From positions 34,135 through 98,134 of the forward strand of contig JBLWUQ010000011.1 of assembly GCA_048268845.1 (NCBI GenBank): DNA of 64,000 nt. Direction: 5' to 3'. This DNA is from Muriiphilus sp048268845. GTDB taxonomy: Bacteria; Pseudomonadota; Alphaproteobacteria; Rhodobacterales; Rhodobacteraceae. The notes under the pieces were generated by a model. The model did no database searches and had not been told where the DNA came from. It saw nothing but the letters and a program-made list of their open reading frames with translations. A program made the translations under genes and the position numbers. This document shows, in pieces, positions 1-8,744 of this stretch (position 1 is the stretch's first letter; the number at the start of each line of letters is the position of its first letter).

Positions 1-742
1 GGGCCTCGTCCATCCCGGCCTCGGCGGCGCGGCGAAAGAACGGGAAGGCGTCGTCGGCATCGCGGTTCAGCGCATTGTCGTCCTGATAGAGAAATCCGAC
101 CGCAAGGCTCGCCCGCTCATAGCCGTCGGCCAAGGCCTCGAAATAGACCGCTTCGGCCTCACGCGGCTGGTTGCCGATATGATAGGCGCGGCCAAGCTGA
201 TAGGCGGTGCGGCCATGGTCGGGGAAGGCCTGATGCGCCGCCAGACAGGCCTCGATCGCGCGGGCGATGTCCATCGCGCCGCTGTCGACTCCGATCACCG
301 TCACGGGCTTGCCGGGGTCGTTCGGATGGGCGGCGGCGTGGTCGCAGGCGGCCACGAGCGGGCTGGTCTCGGCGCTTTCCGGTGCGGCGTTGGGCGGCGG
401 CGCGGGTTGCGCGGTCGGCGCTGGCGTGGCGGTGTCCGGGGCGGGCGTGACGGCGGGCGCCTGGCCCGGGCCTTCGTCCACCGGTTTCTTGCCGCCTCCC
501 AGCCGCGCGCCCGGCTCGCGCACGGGCGTCGTCGCCGGGGCCGCCTCGAAGGTCGCGCCTGGAACGGACTCAGGCGCCGGGTCGGATGCCGGAGCCTCCG
601 GGGGCGTGGGTGCGACCACCTCGGGTCCGCCATCCTCGACCGCGACCTTGTTGCCGCCGCCAAGCGCCAGCGCCGGACCGCTGAAAGCCAGCCCCGCCAT
701 CAGAACGGCGGCGCAAGGTCCCCACGAAAACAGACGCAGCAT
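1..742 (-). CDS. Secreted tetratricopeptide/Sel1-like repeat protein, C-terminus cut by the window edge
   Basis: The frame is open from an ATG at 742 to the window edge, so only the first 247 codons are seen. A GGAGGG ribosome site lies six bases before the ATG. Residues 1-26 form a signal peptide (MLRLFSWGP, then a hydrophobic stretch ending ALALG). A Pro/Ala-rich linker of about 80 residues follows. A helical repeat region then begins around residue 160, with motifs such as AYQLGRAYHIG, YERASLAVGFLY and FFRRAAEAGM, which resemble Sel1/TPR repeats. Such proteins usually act as periplasmic scaffolds; the partner cannot be told here. It runs away from infC and probably has its own promoter in 743-918. 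Confidence 0.75.
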   Translation of the reverse strand, partial: MLRLFSWGPCAAVLMAGLAFSGPALALGGGNKVAVEDGGPEVVAPTPPEAPASDPAPESVPGATFEAAPATTPVREPGARLGGGKKPVDEGPGQAPAVTPAPDTATPAPTAQPAPPPNAAPESAETSPLVAACDHAAAHPNDPGKPVTVIGVDSGAMDIARAIEACLAAHQAFPDHGRTAYQLGRAYHIGNQPREAEAVYFEALADGYERASLAVGFLYQDDNALNRDADDAFPFFRRAAEAGMDEA

Positions 743-918
743 CGTATTCCCTCCGTGTCGGGGCCAGCCTAGCCCCGCGCGCCGGACCGTGCAACGGGCG
801 AGAGCGGCGGATACCCCCTCAAAGACAGGTTGAAACCGCATAAACCGGCTTGAAAGCAGGCCGGTGGCGGACTACCTTCCGGCGCCAAGCAGTCTGAAAC
901 CGCAAAAGGAACGCCACC

Positions 919-1464
919 ATAGCCCGCAGACCCCACAACGCCCCGCCAACGCGCGACACCGGCCCCAAGGTGAATGACCGAATCCGGGCTCCCGAAATCC
1001 GGCTGATCGGAGCGGAAGGCGAAAATCTCGGGGTTGTCACGCCCGCCCGCGCCATCGAACTGGCCGTCGAAGCCGGGCTCGACCTGGTCGAGATCTCACC
1101 GAACGCCGCGCCGCCGGTCTGCAAGATCATGGATTTCGGCAAGTTCAAATACGAGACCCAGAAACGCGAGGCCGAGGCGCGCAAGCACCAGAAGACCATC
1201 GACATCAAGGAGGTCAAGTTCCGCCCCGGCACCGACACCCACGATTACGACGTCAAGATGCGCAACGTCGTGCGGTTCCTGGAAGGCGGCGACAAGGTCA
1301 AGATCACGCTGCGTTTCCGTGGCCGCGAGATGGCGCACCAGAACATCGGGCGCGAGCTGCTCGAGCGGGTGGCCGAAGACGTCAAGGAGATCGGCAAGGT
1401 CGAGAACATGCCCAAGCTGGAAGGCCGCCAGATGGTGATGATGATCGGGCCGCTCAGCCGGTAG
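919..1464 (+). CDS. infC: Translation initiation factor IF-3, apparent ATA start codon
   Basis: IF-3 binds the 30S subunit, checks start-codon/initiator-tRNA pairing and keeps subunits apart. The body (NDRIRAPEIRLIGAEGENLG through MVMMIGPLSR) is a full IF-3 N-domain, linker and C-domain. The only standard start in frame is GTG at 970, but that removes the basic N-terminus (IARRPHNAPP...) that IF-3 proteins carry, and it has no well-spaced ribosome site. An in-frame stop lies at 895-897. AAAAGGA at 904-910 sits eight bases before ATA at 919, and starting there gives 181 residues, close to the 180 of E. coli IF-3. E. coli infC uses AUU for autoregulation, so a rare start codon here makes sense. 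The gene call is certain; the start is inferred. Confidence 0.93.
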   Translation: MARRPHNAPPTRDTGPKVNDRIRAPEIRLIGAEGENLGVVTPARAIELAVEAGLDLVEISPNAAPPVCKIMDFGKFKYETQKREAEARKHQKTIDIKEVKFRPGTDTHDYDVKMRNVVRFLEGGDKVKITLRFRGREMAHQNIGRELLERVAEDVKEIGKVENMPKLEGRQMVMMIGPLSR

Positions 1465-1487
1465 ACGCAGGCAAGAGCCACGAATGA

Positions 1488-1513
1488 AAAGCCCCCGCAT
1501 TTGCGGGGGCTTT
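1488..1513. terminator. Strong bidirectional hairpin terminator between infC and the OmpA-family gene
   Basis: GCCCCCGCA (1491-1499) pairs perfectly with TGCGGGGGC (1502-1510), flanked by AAA and TTT that extend the stem. The A and T runs on either side let it work for both convergent genes. It begins 24 bases after the infC stop and ends 21 bases before the opposing stop at 1534. Confidence 0.85.
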
Positions 1514-1533
1514 GTCGTTTCCGGTGGCCGGGT

Positions 1534-3339
1534 TCAGCGCAACAGCGGCGTGATGTTGCGCACGTTGGCGCGGCGGTTGCGCCGTTCGGCCTCGTTGGTG
1601 AGGATCTTCAACTCGCTTTCGCCATAGCCCTGGGTGATCAGGTTCTCGGGCGGCACGTTGAAATACTCGGTCAGCGCCAGCGCCACGCTTTCGGCGCGCC
1701 GGTCCGACAGTGCGAGGTTGTAGCTCGCGTCGCCCACCGCGTCGGTATGCCCCTCGACAAGGAACACCGCACCCGGCACTTCCTTGATCACCTCGCGGAT
1801 CGCGATGCCGAGCCCGGCAAGCTGTTCGGCCTGGGTCGGCTTGATCACCGCCGAGCCGGTGTCGAAGGTGATCGCGTCGACCTCGATCAACGGGGCAAGG
1901 TCGCGAACCTGTTCGAACTGCCGGATCTGGCGCAGCGAGAAGCTGCGGCCGATATCCGCGTTCATCGAGGCCATGAGTGCGGCGCGCAGCGCGCCTTCAT
2001 CATCCGCCGACAGGGTTTCGCGCGGCGCCGGGCGGTCCGCGATCACCACCCGGTCGACCGGCCGCGACTCGATGGTGTCATCGAACAGCACATAGCTGCT
2101 GCCGTCCGGCAGCACGCGGGTCCGCTTCAGCGCCGTGCCGTTTGCCGCGCGGATGGTGATGATCCGCGTGCCGTCGGGCTGCGTCACCACGGTGCGCACC
2201 GAGCCGTCGTCGAAGGTGCGTGTCACCACCTCCGAGCCGGGGCGGCGCAGGGTTTCGTCGTCGTTCTTGAGCACCTCGAGCGTTCCGTCCGGGCGGCGCA
2301 CGACGATGCGGTCGCCGGAGTTCGACACGACCTTGGCGCCGTTGTAGAGGATCGCACCGACCGCGACCGCGCCCAGCCCGATCAGCAGAGCGCGTTCGAA
2401 ATCGGACATGCCGCTGCGCGCCTCGGGCGCACGGTTCTCGGCGCCGACCTTGGTGTCGAATTCCTCGCTGGACGAGCGCGCGGCCTCCTCGGTCACTTCC
2501 TCGACGGTGACATTGGCATCGCCGCCGGCATCCATCGCCGCCTCGGGGTCTCCGCTGGCCTCGGCTTCGGCGTCGGCAGCGGCTGCCGCCGCGGCGGGCA
2601 GTTCGTCCATTGTCTCAAGGCCGGTCTCCGGGGTGGCATCCGGGCGCGGTTGCGGCGCGGTGGTGCCGGCTTCGGGCGTATCGCCCGTGCCTTGCTCGAC
2701 CGCTGCATCGCTGTCATCCGCGGGGTGCGCGTCGGCGGGAGGCTCCTGCGTCGGCTTGTCCTCGGCGGGAGCTTCCACGACAGGAGCTTCCTCGGCAGGG
2801 GCTTCCACGGCAGGCACGTCCTCGGCCTTCGGCTCGTCGGCGGGTTTCACCTCTGCGGGCGGTTGCGGCTCCACGCTCGGCTGGTCCGGCGCCGGGGCTT
2901 CGTCGGCAATCGGCGCATCCGCTGGCGGTTCCGTGGCCTGCGGGTCTTCGGCAGGCACGGGGTCGCCAGCCTCGGGGTCGACGCCGAGCAGATCCTCGAC
3001 GGCCTCGCCGGTTTCCTCGATCACGGTGTCCAGAAGCGACTTGTCCTCCGCTGCCGCCTCGCCCTCTGCCGGCGCGTCCGCGGGAGCTTCTTCCACCGCG
3101 GGCGGTGCTTCGGCGGCGGGTTCCTCCTGCCCTTCACCAGCGGTCAGCTTCCAGCGCGCCAGCGCCGCGGCATCCTCGATCACCGTGCCGTCTTCGAGCA
3201 CGCAGGGGAACGGCCCCATCACGTCACAGGCTTCAAGCCCGGCCCCTTCGCCTTGCGAGGACTGGCCGATTGCAGGCGGTGCCATCATCGCGGCGCAAAG
3301 CGCCAGGACCGAGGTGGATTTCAGGGCATTGGTCAACAT
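1534..3339 (-). CDS. OmpA-family peptidoglycan-binding envelope protein with long acidic Pro/Ala/Glu region
   Basis: The protein has 601 residues from ATG 3339, which has AGGAG seven bases upstream; a GTG six bases earlier sits too close to that site. An N-terminal signal peptide (about residues 1-26) is followed by roughly 250 residues of Ala/Pro/Glu/Asp low-complexity sequence with imperfect repeats (EAPAEE, VVEAPAED). A hydrophobic stretch follows near residue 320 (ALLIGLGAVAVGAILY), then a domain with repeated RxxDGT-type strands. The C-terminal 112 residues are an OmpA/MotB domain (ITFDTGSAVI, VEGHTDAVGD, NLALSDRRAESV), which binds diaminopimelate in peptidoglycan. It probably tethers the outer or inner membrane to the wall. 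The internal hydrophobic stretch is odd for a simple periplasmic OmpA protein and could be a membrane anchor. Confidence 0.85.
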   Translation of the reverse strand: MLTNALKSTSVLALCAAMMAPPAIGQSSQGEGAGLEACDVMGPFPCVLEDGTVIEDAAALARWKLTAGEGQEEPAAEAPPAVEEAPADAPAEGEAAAEDKSLLDTVIEETGEAVEDLLGVDPEAGDPVPAEDPQATEPPADAPIADEAPAPDQPSVEPQPPAEVKPADEPKAEDVPAVEAPAEEAPVVEAPAEDKPTQEPPADAHPADDSDAAVEQGTGDTPEAGTTAPQPRPDATPETGLETMDELPAAAAAAADAEAEASGDPEAAMDAGGDANVTVEEVTEEAARSSSEEFDTKVGAENRAPEARSGMSDFERALLIGLGAVAVGAILYNGAKVVSNSGDRIVVRRPDGTLEVLKNDDETLRRPGSEVVTRTFDDGSVRTVVTQPDGTRIITIRAANGTALKRTRVLPDGSSYVLFDDTIESRPVDRVVIADRPAPRETLSADDEGALRAALMASMNADIGRSFSLRQIRQFEQVRDLAPLIEVDAITFDTGSAVIKPTQAEQLAGLGIAIREVIKEVPGAVFLVEGHTDAVGDASYNLALSDRRAESVALALTEYFNVPPENLITQGYGESELKILTNEAERRNRRANVRNITPLLR

Positions 3340-3506
3340 AGGCACACTCCTTGCGTGGCCCGCGGCTGCGGGCAGGTCTGGGAGACTAACACATCGCGGT
3401 GAGCGAAAGTTCCAATCACGCTTTCGCGTGGGCGGGTTACCGCCTGTCGAGCGCGCATGCGCCGCAGCCTTCCGGCCACGGCGCAGGCATCCGGTCTGAT
3501 CCGGTA

Positions 3507-4289
3507 TCAGGCGGCGGCGGCAACCGCGCGCCGGGTCATCACGCCGATCAGGTGAGCGCGATACTCGGGCGCGCCGTGGATGTCGCCGATCATGCCGTCA
3601 GCCGCGACCGACAGCCCGTCAAGCGCCTCGGGCGCGAAGTTCGAGGCGAGTGCGGCCTCGGCCTCGGACCAGCGGAACACGCCCGATTCCGACGCGCCCG
3701 TGACGGCGACGCGCACGCCGTCCTTGCCCTTCGAGACGAACACGCCGACCAGCGCGAAGCGCGAGGCGGGTTGGTCGAACTTCACATAGGCGGCCTTGTC
3801 GGGGATCGGGAACCTCACTGCCGTGATGATTTCGCCCTCGTCCAGTGCGGTCTCGAAGAGGCCAATGAAGAAATCATCCGCCGCAATCTCGCGCGCGTTG
3901 GTGACGATGGTCGCGCGCGAGCCGAGCACGCCCGCGGGATAGCAGGCGGAGGGGTCGTTATTGGCGAGCGAGCCGCCGATGGTGCCCCGGTTGCGCACAT
4001 GCGGATCACCGATGCCACCGGCGAGGCTCGCCAGCCCCGGAAAGTCTTTCTGCCGGGCCACCTCGGCATGGGTGGTCGCAGCGCCGATGGTCAGGACACC
4101 GCCCGAGGCCGACATGCCCTTGAGCGCGTCGATCCGGCTCAGCGAGACCAGTTTCCCCGGCATCGCCAGCCGTTGGCGCAGCGTCGGGATAAGCGTCTGG
4201 CCGCCCGCGAGCGCCTGCGCCTCGCCACCCGCCAGCGCCGCGACCGCCTCATCCAGGGTCGTGGGCCGTTCAAGGTCGAATGCATACAT
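3507..4289 (-). CDS. coxM: CO-dehydrogenase-like FAD-binding medium subunit
   Basis: The medium subunit of molybdenum hydroxylases binds FAD and passes electrons from the iron-sulfur subunit to an acceptor. The 260 residues show the family's two FAD motifs, ALAGGQTLIP (about 27-36) and GTIGGSLANNDP (about 102-113), then the CO_deh_flav C-terminal domain. A strong GAGGAGG ribosome site precedes ATG 4289. It lies 12 bases after coxL and is the last gene of the coxS-secreted protein-coxL-coxM operon. Its length is shorter than the roughly 290 residues common in form I CoxM. Confidence 0.9.
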   Translation of the reverse strand: MYAFDLERPTTLDEAVAALAGGEAQALAGGQTLIPTLRQRLAMPGKLVSLSRIDALKGMSASGGVLTIGAATTHAEVARQKDFPGLASLAGGIGDPHVRNRGTIGGSLANNDPSACYPAGVLGSRATIVTNAREIAADDFFIGLFETALDEGEIITAVRFPIPDKAAYVKFDQPASRFALVGVFVSKGKDGVRVAVTGASESGVFRWSEAEAALASNFAPEALDGLSVAADGMIGDIHGAPEYRAHLIGVMTRRAVAAAA

Positions 4290-4301
4290 GTCCTGTCCTC
4301 C

Positions 4302-6665
4302 TCAGCCCTGCATCGCCGTCCAGACGCGCGAGGGCGTCAGAGGCATGTCGATATGGGTGATGTCCTGGCCCGCGCGTCTCAGCGCATCGACCACGGCGTT
4401 GACCACGGCGGGCGGCGAGCCGATGGCGCCCGCCTCGCCGCAGCCCTTCACGCCCAAGGGGTTGTGGGTGCAGGGCGTCTGGCAGGAGTGATCCACGTTG
4501 TAGAACGGCAGATCGTCGGCGCGCGGCATGGTGTAGTCCATGTAGCTGCCGTTCAGAAGCTGGCCGTTCTCGTCATAGACCGCGCCTTCCAGCAGCGCCT
4601 GGCCGATGCCCTGGCCGATGCCGCCATGCACCTGCCCGTCGACGATCATCGGGTTGATGATGTTGCCGAAATCATCCGCGGCCGAGAAACGCTCGATCGT
4701 GACCTTGCCGGTTTCGGGGTCAACCTCGACCTCGCAGGCATAGGCGCCGGCCGGATAGGTGAAGTTGTTGGGGTCATAGAAGGCGGTTTCCTCAAGCCCC
4801 GGCTCCAGATCCGTGAGCGGATAGTTGTGCGGCACATAGGCCGCCAGCGTCACGTCACCCCAGGCCACCGACTTGTCGGTGCCGGCGACGGTGAACTGGC
4901 CGTCCTTCAACTCGATGTCGCCGTCCGAGGCCTCCATCAGATGCGCCGCGATCTTTTTCGCCTTGGCGATGATCTTCTCGGTCGCGCGAACCATGGCGCT
5001 GCCACCCACCGCCAGCGAGCGCGAGCCATAGGTGCCCATGCCCATCGGGGTGTTGGCGGTGTCGCCGTGCACGATCTCGATCATCGAGGGGTCGATGCCG
5101 ATCATGCTGGCCACGACCTGCGGAAAGGCGGTCTCGTGCCCCTGCCCGTGGCTGTGGCTGCCGGTCATCACCACCAGCCCGCCGGTGGCGTTCACCCGCA
5201 CCGTGGCGCTTTCATAAAGCCCGGCGCGCGCGCCAAGCTGGCCGACGAGGTTCGACGGCGCGATGCCGCAGGCCTCGATATAGCAGTTCACGCCCAGCCC
5301 GCGCAGCTTGCCGCGCGCTTTCGACTCGGCCAGCCGCTTTTCGAACCCGGCGAGGTCGGCGATTTCCTCGAGCTTGTCCATCGTCGCGACGTAGTCGCCG
5401 GTGTCGTATTCCACCGCGACCGGGGTGGCATAGGGAAACTCGGTGATGAAGTTCTGCCGCCTCAGCGCAATCGGATCGACGCCCAGTTCCAGCGCCGCCT
5501 TGTCGATCACCCGCTCAAGCTGATAGGTCGCCTCGGGCCGTCCGGCGCCGCGATAGGCATCGACCGGCACCGTGTTGGTGAACACCGCCTTGACGTTCAC
5601 GTAGATCAGCGGGGTCTTGTAGTTCCCCGCCATCAGGACGCCGTGCAGCCAGGTCGGCACCGACGGCGCGAAGGTCGAGAGATACGCGCCCATGTTGGCG
5701 TGGGTATCCGTGCGCAGCGCGGTGAAGTTGTTGTCGCCGTCCAGCGCAAGCTGGATCGTCGTGACATGATCGCGGCCATGGCAGTCGGTGATGAAGGCCT
5801 CGGAGCGGGACGAAGTCCATTTCACCGGCCGGCGAAGCTGTTTCGCGGCGAAGGTGCAGAAGGCTTCCTCGGCATAGTGGAAGATCTTCGAGCCAAAGCC
5901 GCCGCCCACGTCGGGCGAGATTACCCTGAGCTTGTGCTCGGGAATGCCCAGCACGAAGGCACCCATCAACAGGCGGATGACGTGCGGGTTCTGGCTGGTG
6001 GTGTAGAGCGTGCTCTCGTCGCTGTGGGACGCGTAGTCGCCAATGGCCACGCGCGGCTCCATCGGGTTGGCGACGAGCCGCTGGTTGACCAGGTCGAGCG
6101 TGGTGACGTGCGCTGCGTTCTGGAACGCCTCCTCGACGGCAGCCTTGTTCTCCTCGACGAAGCCCCAGTCGTAGCAGAGGTTGCTGGTCAGATCGTCGTG
6201 CACCTTCGGCGCGCCGTCCTTCAGCCCGGCCTTCATGTCGATGACGGCGGGCAGTTCCTCGATATCAAGCTCGATCGCCTCGGCGGCGTCGCGCGCCTGA
6301 TCGGGCGTCTCGGCCACCACGGCGGCGATCGGATCGCCGACATGGCGCACCTTGCCCTGTGCCAGCACCGGGTGCGCCGGCTCCTGCATCGGGTTGCCAT
6401 GGCGGTCGGTCACCTGCCAGCCGCAGGGCAGCCCGCCGACATCCGCGAAATCCGCCCCGGTAAAGACCCGCACCACGCCGGGCATCGCCGCGGCAGCCTT
6501 GGTGTCGACCGAGTTGATACGGCCATGCGCCACGGACGAGCGCAGGAAATGCGCGTAAAGCTGGCCCCTCACGTTGATGTCGTCGGTATACCGGCCCTTG
6601 CCGGTCAGGAACCGAACATCCTCGCGCCGTTTGTTCGGCGCACCGATGCCTCCGTCTGCGGGCAT
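4302..6665 (-). CDS. coxL: Form II aerobic CO-dehydrogenase-like molybdopterin large subunit
   Basis: The 787-residue protein is the molybdopterin-cytosine-dinucleotide catalytic subunit of the xanthine oxidase superfamily. It has the form II signature AYRGAGR at residues 370-376 rather than the form I AYxCSFR, so the Cys that binds copper in true CO dehydrogenase is missing. The glycine-rich Moco loop GGGFGSK is at about 254-260, and the catalytic Glu lies in VKGCGEAGAIG near residue 743. Form II enzymes occur widely in Roseobacters; their ability to oxidise CO is doubtful and the true substrate is often unknown. GGGAGG precedes ATG 6665. It is cotranscribed with coxS upstream and coxM downstream. 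Confidence 0.93.
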   Translation of the reverse strand: MPADGGIGAPNKRREDVRFLTGKGRYTDDINVRGQLYAHFLRSSVAHGRINSVDTKAAAAMPGVVRVFTGADFADVGGLPCGWQVTDRHGNPMQEPAHPVLAQGKVRHVGDPIAAVVAETPDQARDAAEAIELDIEELPAVIDMKAGLKDGAPKVHDDLTSNLCYDWGFVEENKAAVEEAFQNAAHVTTLDLVNQRLVANPMEPRVAIGDYASHSDESTLYTTSQNPHVIRLLMGAFVLGIPEHKLRVISPDVGGGFGSKIFHYAEEAFCTFAAKQLRRPVKWTSSRSEAFITDCHGRDHVTTIQLALDGDNNFTALRTDTHANMGAYLSTFAPSVPTWLHGVLMAGNYKTPLIYVNVKAVFTNTVPVDAYRGAGRPEATYQLERVIDKAALELGVDPIALRRQNFITEFPYATPVAVEYDTGDYVATMDKLEEIADLAGFEKRLAESKARGKLRGLGVNCYIEACGIAPSNLVGQLGARAGLYESATVRVNATGGLVVMTGSHSHGQGHETAFPQVVASMIGIDPSMIEIVHGDTANTPMGMGTYGSRSLAVGGSAMVRATEKIIAKAKKIAAHLMEASDGDIELKDGQFTVAGTDKSVAWGDVTLAAYVPHNYPLTDLEPGLEETAFYDPNNFTYPAGAYACEVEVDPETGKVTIERFSAADDFGNIINPMIVDGQVHGGIGQGIGQALLEGAVYDENGQLLNGSYMDYTMPRADDLPFYNVDHSCQTPCTHNPLGVKGCGEAGAIGSPPAVVNAVVDALRRAGQDITHIDMPLTPSRVWTAMQG

Positions 6666-6768
6666 GTCTCATCCTCCCTGATTGCGCGTCCGGGGCCCGC
6701 ACGCGGCGGGCCCAAGACCATGCTTTTTCATGCTTGCCCGGGTTGATCCGGGGAGCGGGCTTTGCGCC

Positions 6769-7119
6769 CTAGTATTCGTTCCAGTAGTCGACCAGCCGCT
6801 GCGCCGCCTCACCGCGCGGCGCGCTGTCGGATTCGCTCTGCACCACGAGGATCGCGAAAACCTGGTTGTCCGACGACGGGCACATGATCACCACGTCCTG
6901 CAAACCCGGCTCGAGGTCATAGCCATAGAGCGACCAGGTGTCCTCGCCGGTCGACCCGCCGCCATGCGCGAAGATATAGCGGTTGATGACGGTGCGGCCC
7001 TTCTCCATGCAGGCATTGGTCGAGGACATGGTCTCGAGATGGGTGATCGACCAGCCTTCCGCCATCGCGGGAAGCGCAAGGACGCTCAGGCCGAGCGCGA
7101 GGGTTACGGAACGAATCAT
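6769..7119 (-). CDS. Small secreted protein inside the cox operon, function unknown
   Basis: The 116-residue protein has a clear signal peptide (MIRSVTLALGLSVLALPAMA, cleavage after residue 20) and a mature part of about 96 residues with two cysteines (in NACMEKG and VIMCPSS) that could form a disulfide. Its ATG overlaps the coxS stop by four bases, so it is translationally coupled to coxS. coxL follows after about 100 bases. I recognise no family. Cox-type hydroxylases are cytoplasmic or membrane-peripheral, so an exported partner is unexpected. It might serve substrate capture, electron transfer or membrane recruitment, but none of these is shown. Confidence 0.8.
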   Translation of the reverse strand: MIRSVTLALGLSVLALPAMAEGWSITHLETMSSTNACMEKGRTVINRYIFAHGGGSTGEDTWSLYGYDLEPGLQDVVIMCPSSDNQVFAILVVQSESDSAPRGEAAQRLVDYWNEY

Positions 7120-7601
7120 GCGGCAATCTCCTTGGAAATGTCCTGACCCGAGGCCGCCAGGATAGCTTTGACAATGTTATGGTACCCCGTACAACGGCAC
7201 AGATTGCCCGAAAGATAGGCGCGCACATCGGCCTCGGTAGGCTTGGGATTCTCTTTCAGAAGGGCGGCGGCGGTCATCACCATGCCGGGGGTGCAGAAAC
7301 CGCACTGAAGCCCGTGATGGTCCTGAAACGCCTGCTGGATCACACCGAGCGAGCCGTCTTCATTGGCCATGCCCTCGATTGTCGCAACCTCGGCGCCATC
7401 GGCCTCGAGCGCGAACATGTTGCAGCTTTTGACCGACTTGCCGTCGACATGCACGGTGCAGGCACCGCACTGGCCGGTGTCGCAGCCGACATGGGTGCCG
7501 GTCAGTTCCAGCGTGTCGCGCAGGAAGGTCGACAACAGCGTGCGCCCCTCCACCTCGCCGGAGCGCTGCGCGCCGTTCACGGTCATGGTGACCTTGGTCA
7601 T
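7116..7601 (-). CDS. coxS: CO-dehydrogenase-like [2Fe-2S] small subunit
   Basis: The 161-residue protein carries two [2Fe-2S] clusters and shuttles electrons from the Moco site to FAD. The plant-ferredoxin type cluster motif GCDTGQCGACTVHVDG is at about 39-54. The second, helical cluster motif is CGFC about 100 residues in, followed by CRCTGYHNIV near 137-146. GGGAGG precedes ATG 7601. It is the first gene of the operon, and the roughly 140 bases upstream (7602-7742) are relatively AT-rich and probably hold the promoter. The order small-large-medium is typical of form II clusters, here with one extra gene inserted. Confidence 0.93.
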   Translation of the reverse strand: MTKVTMTVNGAQRSGEVEGRTLLSTFLRDTLELTGTHVGCDTGQCGACTVHVDGKSVKSCNMFALEADGAEVATIEGMANEDGSLGVIQQAFQDHHGLQCGFCTPGMVMTAAALLKENPKPTEADVRAYLSGNLCRCTGYHNIVKAILAASGQDISKEIAA

Positions 7602-7742
7602 CTGGTCCTCCCTGATTTTTTATCTTTCGATCAGTTAAGCACCGAAATCATGCTTTGAGAACACCCGATTTCGGGAATCTTTCCGGCAACACCTTGAGCG
7701 AAAGCGATTTTGTGTTTGCAACGGTGAAACCGCCCGCCTGCC

Positions 7743-8744
7743 TCAGCCTTCGCGAGGCTGGCGCCGACCCGGCATTTCCTTGAGCAGACCGCCAACCCCC
7801 ATGCGGGCAATGTCATCCGCGTCGACCGCCTGCCCGGCGGCGAGGCGCTCGAGCACCCAATCGGCGCCGTTGAGCGCGGGCGAGCGCGAACAGCCCGGAA
7901 GGCCGATCATCGGCCGCCCGTCCGCCATGGTGCCGTGAAACAGCAGGTTGCCCGGATCGACCGGCAGGCCGAATCGCGCGACCTGCCCCCCGGCCCGGCG
8001 CAGCGCCTCGGGGCCGACGTCGCGCGGGTCGGACGTGGCCGAGGCGGTCAGGACCAGCACCATCGGCGCGGTCTCGGCGGCCAGCGCCCGGCTCAGCGCC
8101 TCGATCTCGTGCGGCACGGTCGTGACCCCGGACAGCCGCATCCCCAGCGCGGTCAGCCGCGCCTCGATCGCGCGGGTGCCCTTGCCGGTCTCCTCGCTCG
8201 ATCCGGCCTCGTGGCTGGTGACGATCAGCGCGGCCTCGGGCACCACCACCGGGGCCAGCGAAATGGCGCCCCGTCCGGCCTGCGACGCCGCCTCGACCGA
8301 GGCGCGCGCCAGCCCATAGGGGATGATCTTGACCGTCGCGACCATCTGGCCCTTTTCCATGCGCTGCCAGGGCTGGACCGTGGCCAGCGTGATCATCTCG
8401 TCGGCGGCATTGACCGCGACCAGCCTTTCGGGGTCGAGCCGGGCCAGCCCGATCCGGTCGGCATGGATATTGACCCGCCCGGTATGCGGCGGCGCGATGC
8501 GCAGGCCGACCGCCTCGGGGTCGGGCACCAGCGCATTGGCGATCGCCAGGGCCGCGTCGTTCTCGCCGATGTCGTCAGGCCCAAGTCGCGCCACCGTGAC
8601 CTCGGCCAGACCCGCCGCCGCCAGCGCCGCCAGATCTTCAGGCCCCAGCACGATCCCCTTTTTCAGCCGCTTGCCCGGCACCTTGACCGAATGTGCCAGC
8701 ACCGCGCCGCCTGCCTGCGCGACCGGAACCGGCCCGAATTCCAT
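7743..8744 (-). CDS. Molybdopterin-binding (MoeA/MogA-like) protein of the Mo-hydroxylase cluster
   Basis: The 333-residue protein matches the MoeA-like half of the two-part molybdopterin-binding/nucleotidyltransferase proteins often found with XdhC in alphaproteobacteria, but it lacks the MobA-like nucleotidyltransferase half. Visible features are an N-terminal region similar to that of those proteins (GGAVLAHS, then LKKGIVLGPEDLAAL) and a C-terminal MoCF-type fold (LVLTASATSDPRDV, and GLPGCSRSP near the end). Its ATG overlaps the stop of xdhC in TGATG, so the two are translationally coupled. It probably helps insert or modify the cofactor of the downstream Cox enzyme. The substrate is inferred only from context. 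Confidence 0.8.
   Translation of the reverse strand: MEFGPVPVAQAGGAVLAHSVKVPGKRLKKGIVLGPEDLAALAAAGLAEVTVARLGPDDIGENDAALAIANALVPDPEAVGLRIAPPHTGRVNIHADRIGLARLDPERLVAVNAADEMITLATVQPWQRMEKGQMVATVKIIPYGLARASVEAASQAGRGAISLAPVVVPEAALIVTSHEAGSSEETGKGTRAIEARLTALGMRLSGVTTVPHEIEALSRALAAETAPMVLVLTASATSDPRDVGPEALRRAGGQVARFGLPVDPGNLLFHGTMADGRPMIGLPGCSRSPALNGADWVLERLAAGQAVDADDIARMGVGGLLKEMPGRRQPREG

Noticed and set aside
830..858. Promoter for infC (TTGAAA with a weak -10)
   Set aside because: The -10 part has no convincing match, so I do not call it.
1501..3402. A 633-codon plus-strand frame opposite the OmpA-family gene
   Set aside because: It is the antisense shadow of a gene with a signal peptide, OmpA domain and ribosome site, and has Arg/Gly-rich nonsense composition.
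3417..3430. Small hairpin CACGC-TTTC-GCGTG after the cox operon
   Set aside because: Five base pairs only and no T run; too weak to call a terminator.
3399..6746. A 1,115-codon open frame on the plus strand opposite the cox genes
   Set aside because: It runs antisense to the well-supported coxM and coxL genes. High-GC codon bias produces long stop-free antisense frames, and its protein has no domain pattern.
7664..7675. Short inverted repeat CCCGATTTCGGG upstream of coxS as an operator
   Set aside because: Only five paired bases with a two-base centre; such matches are common by chance at this GC content.
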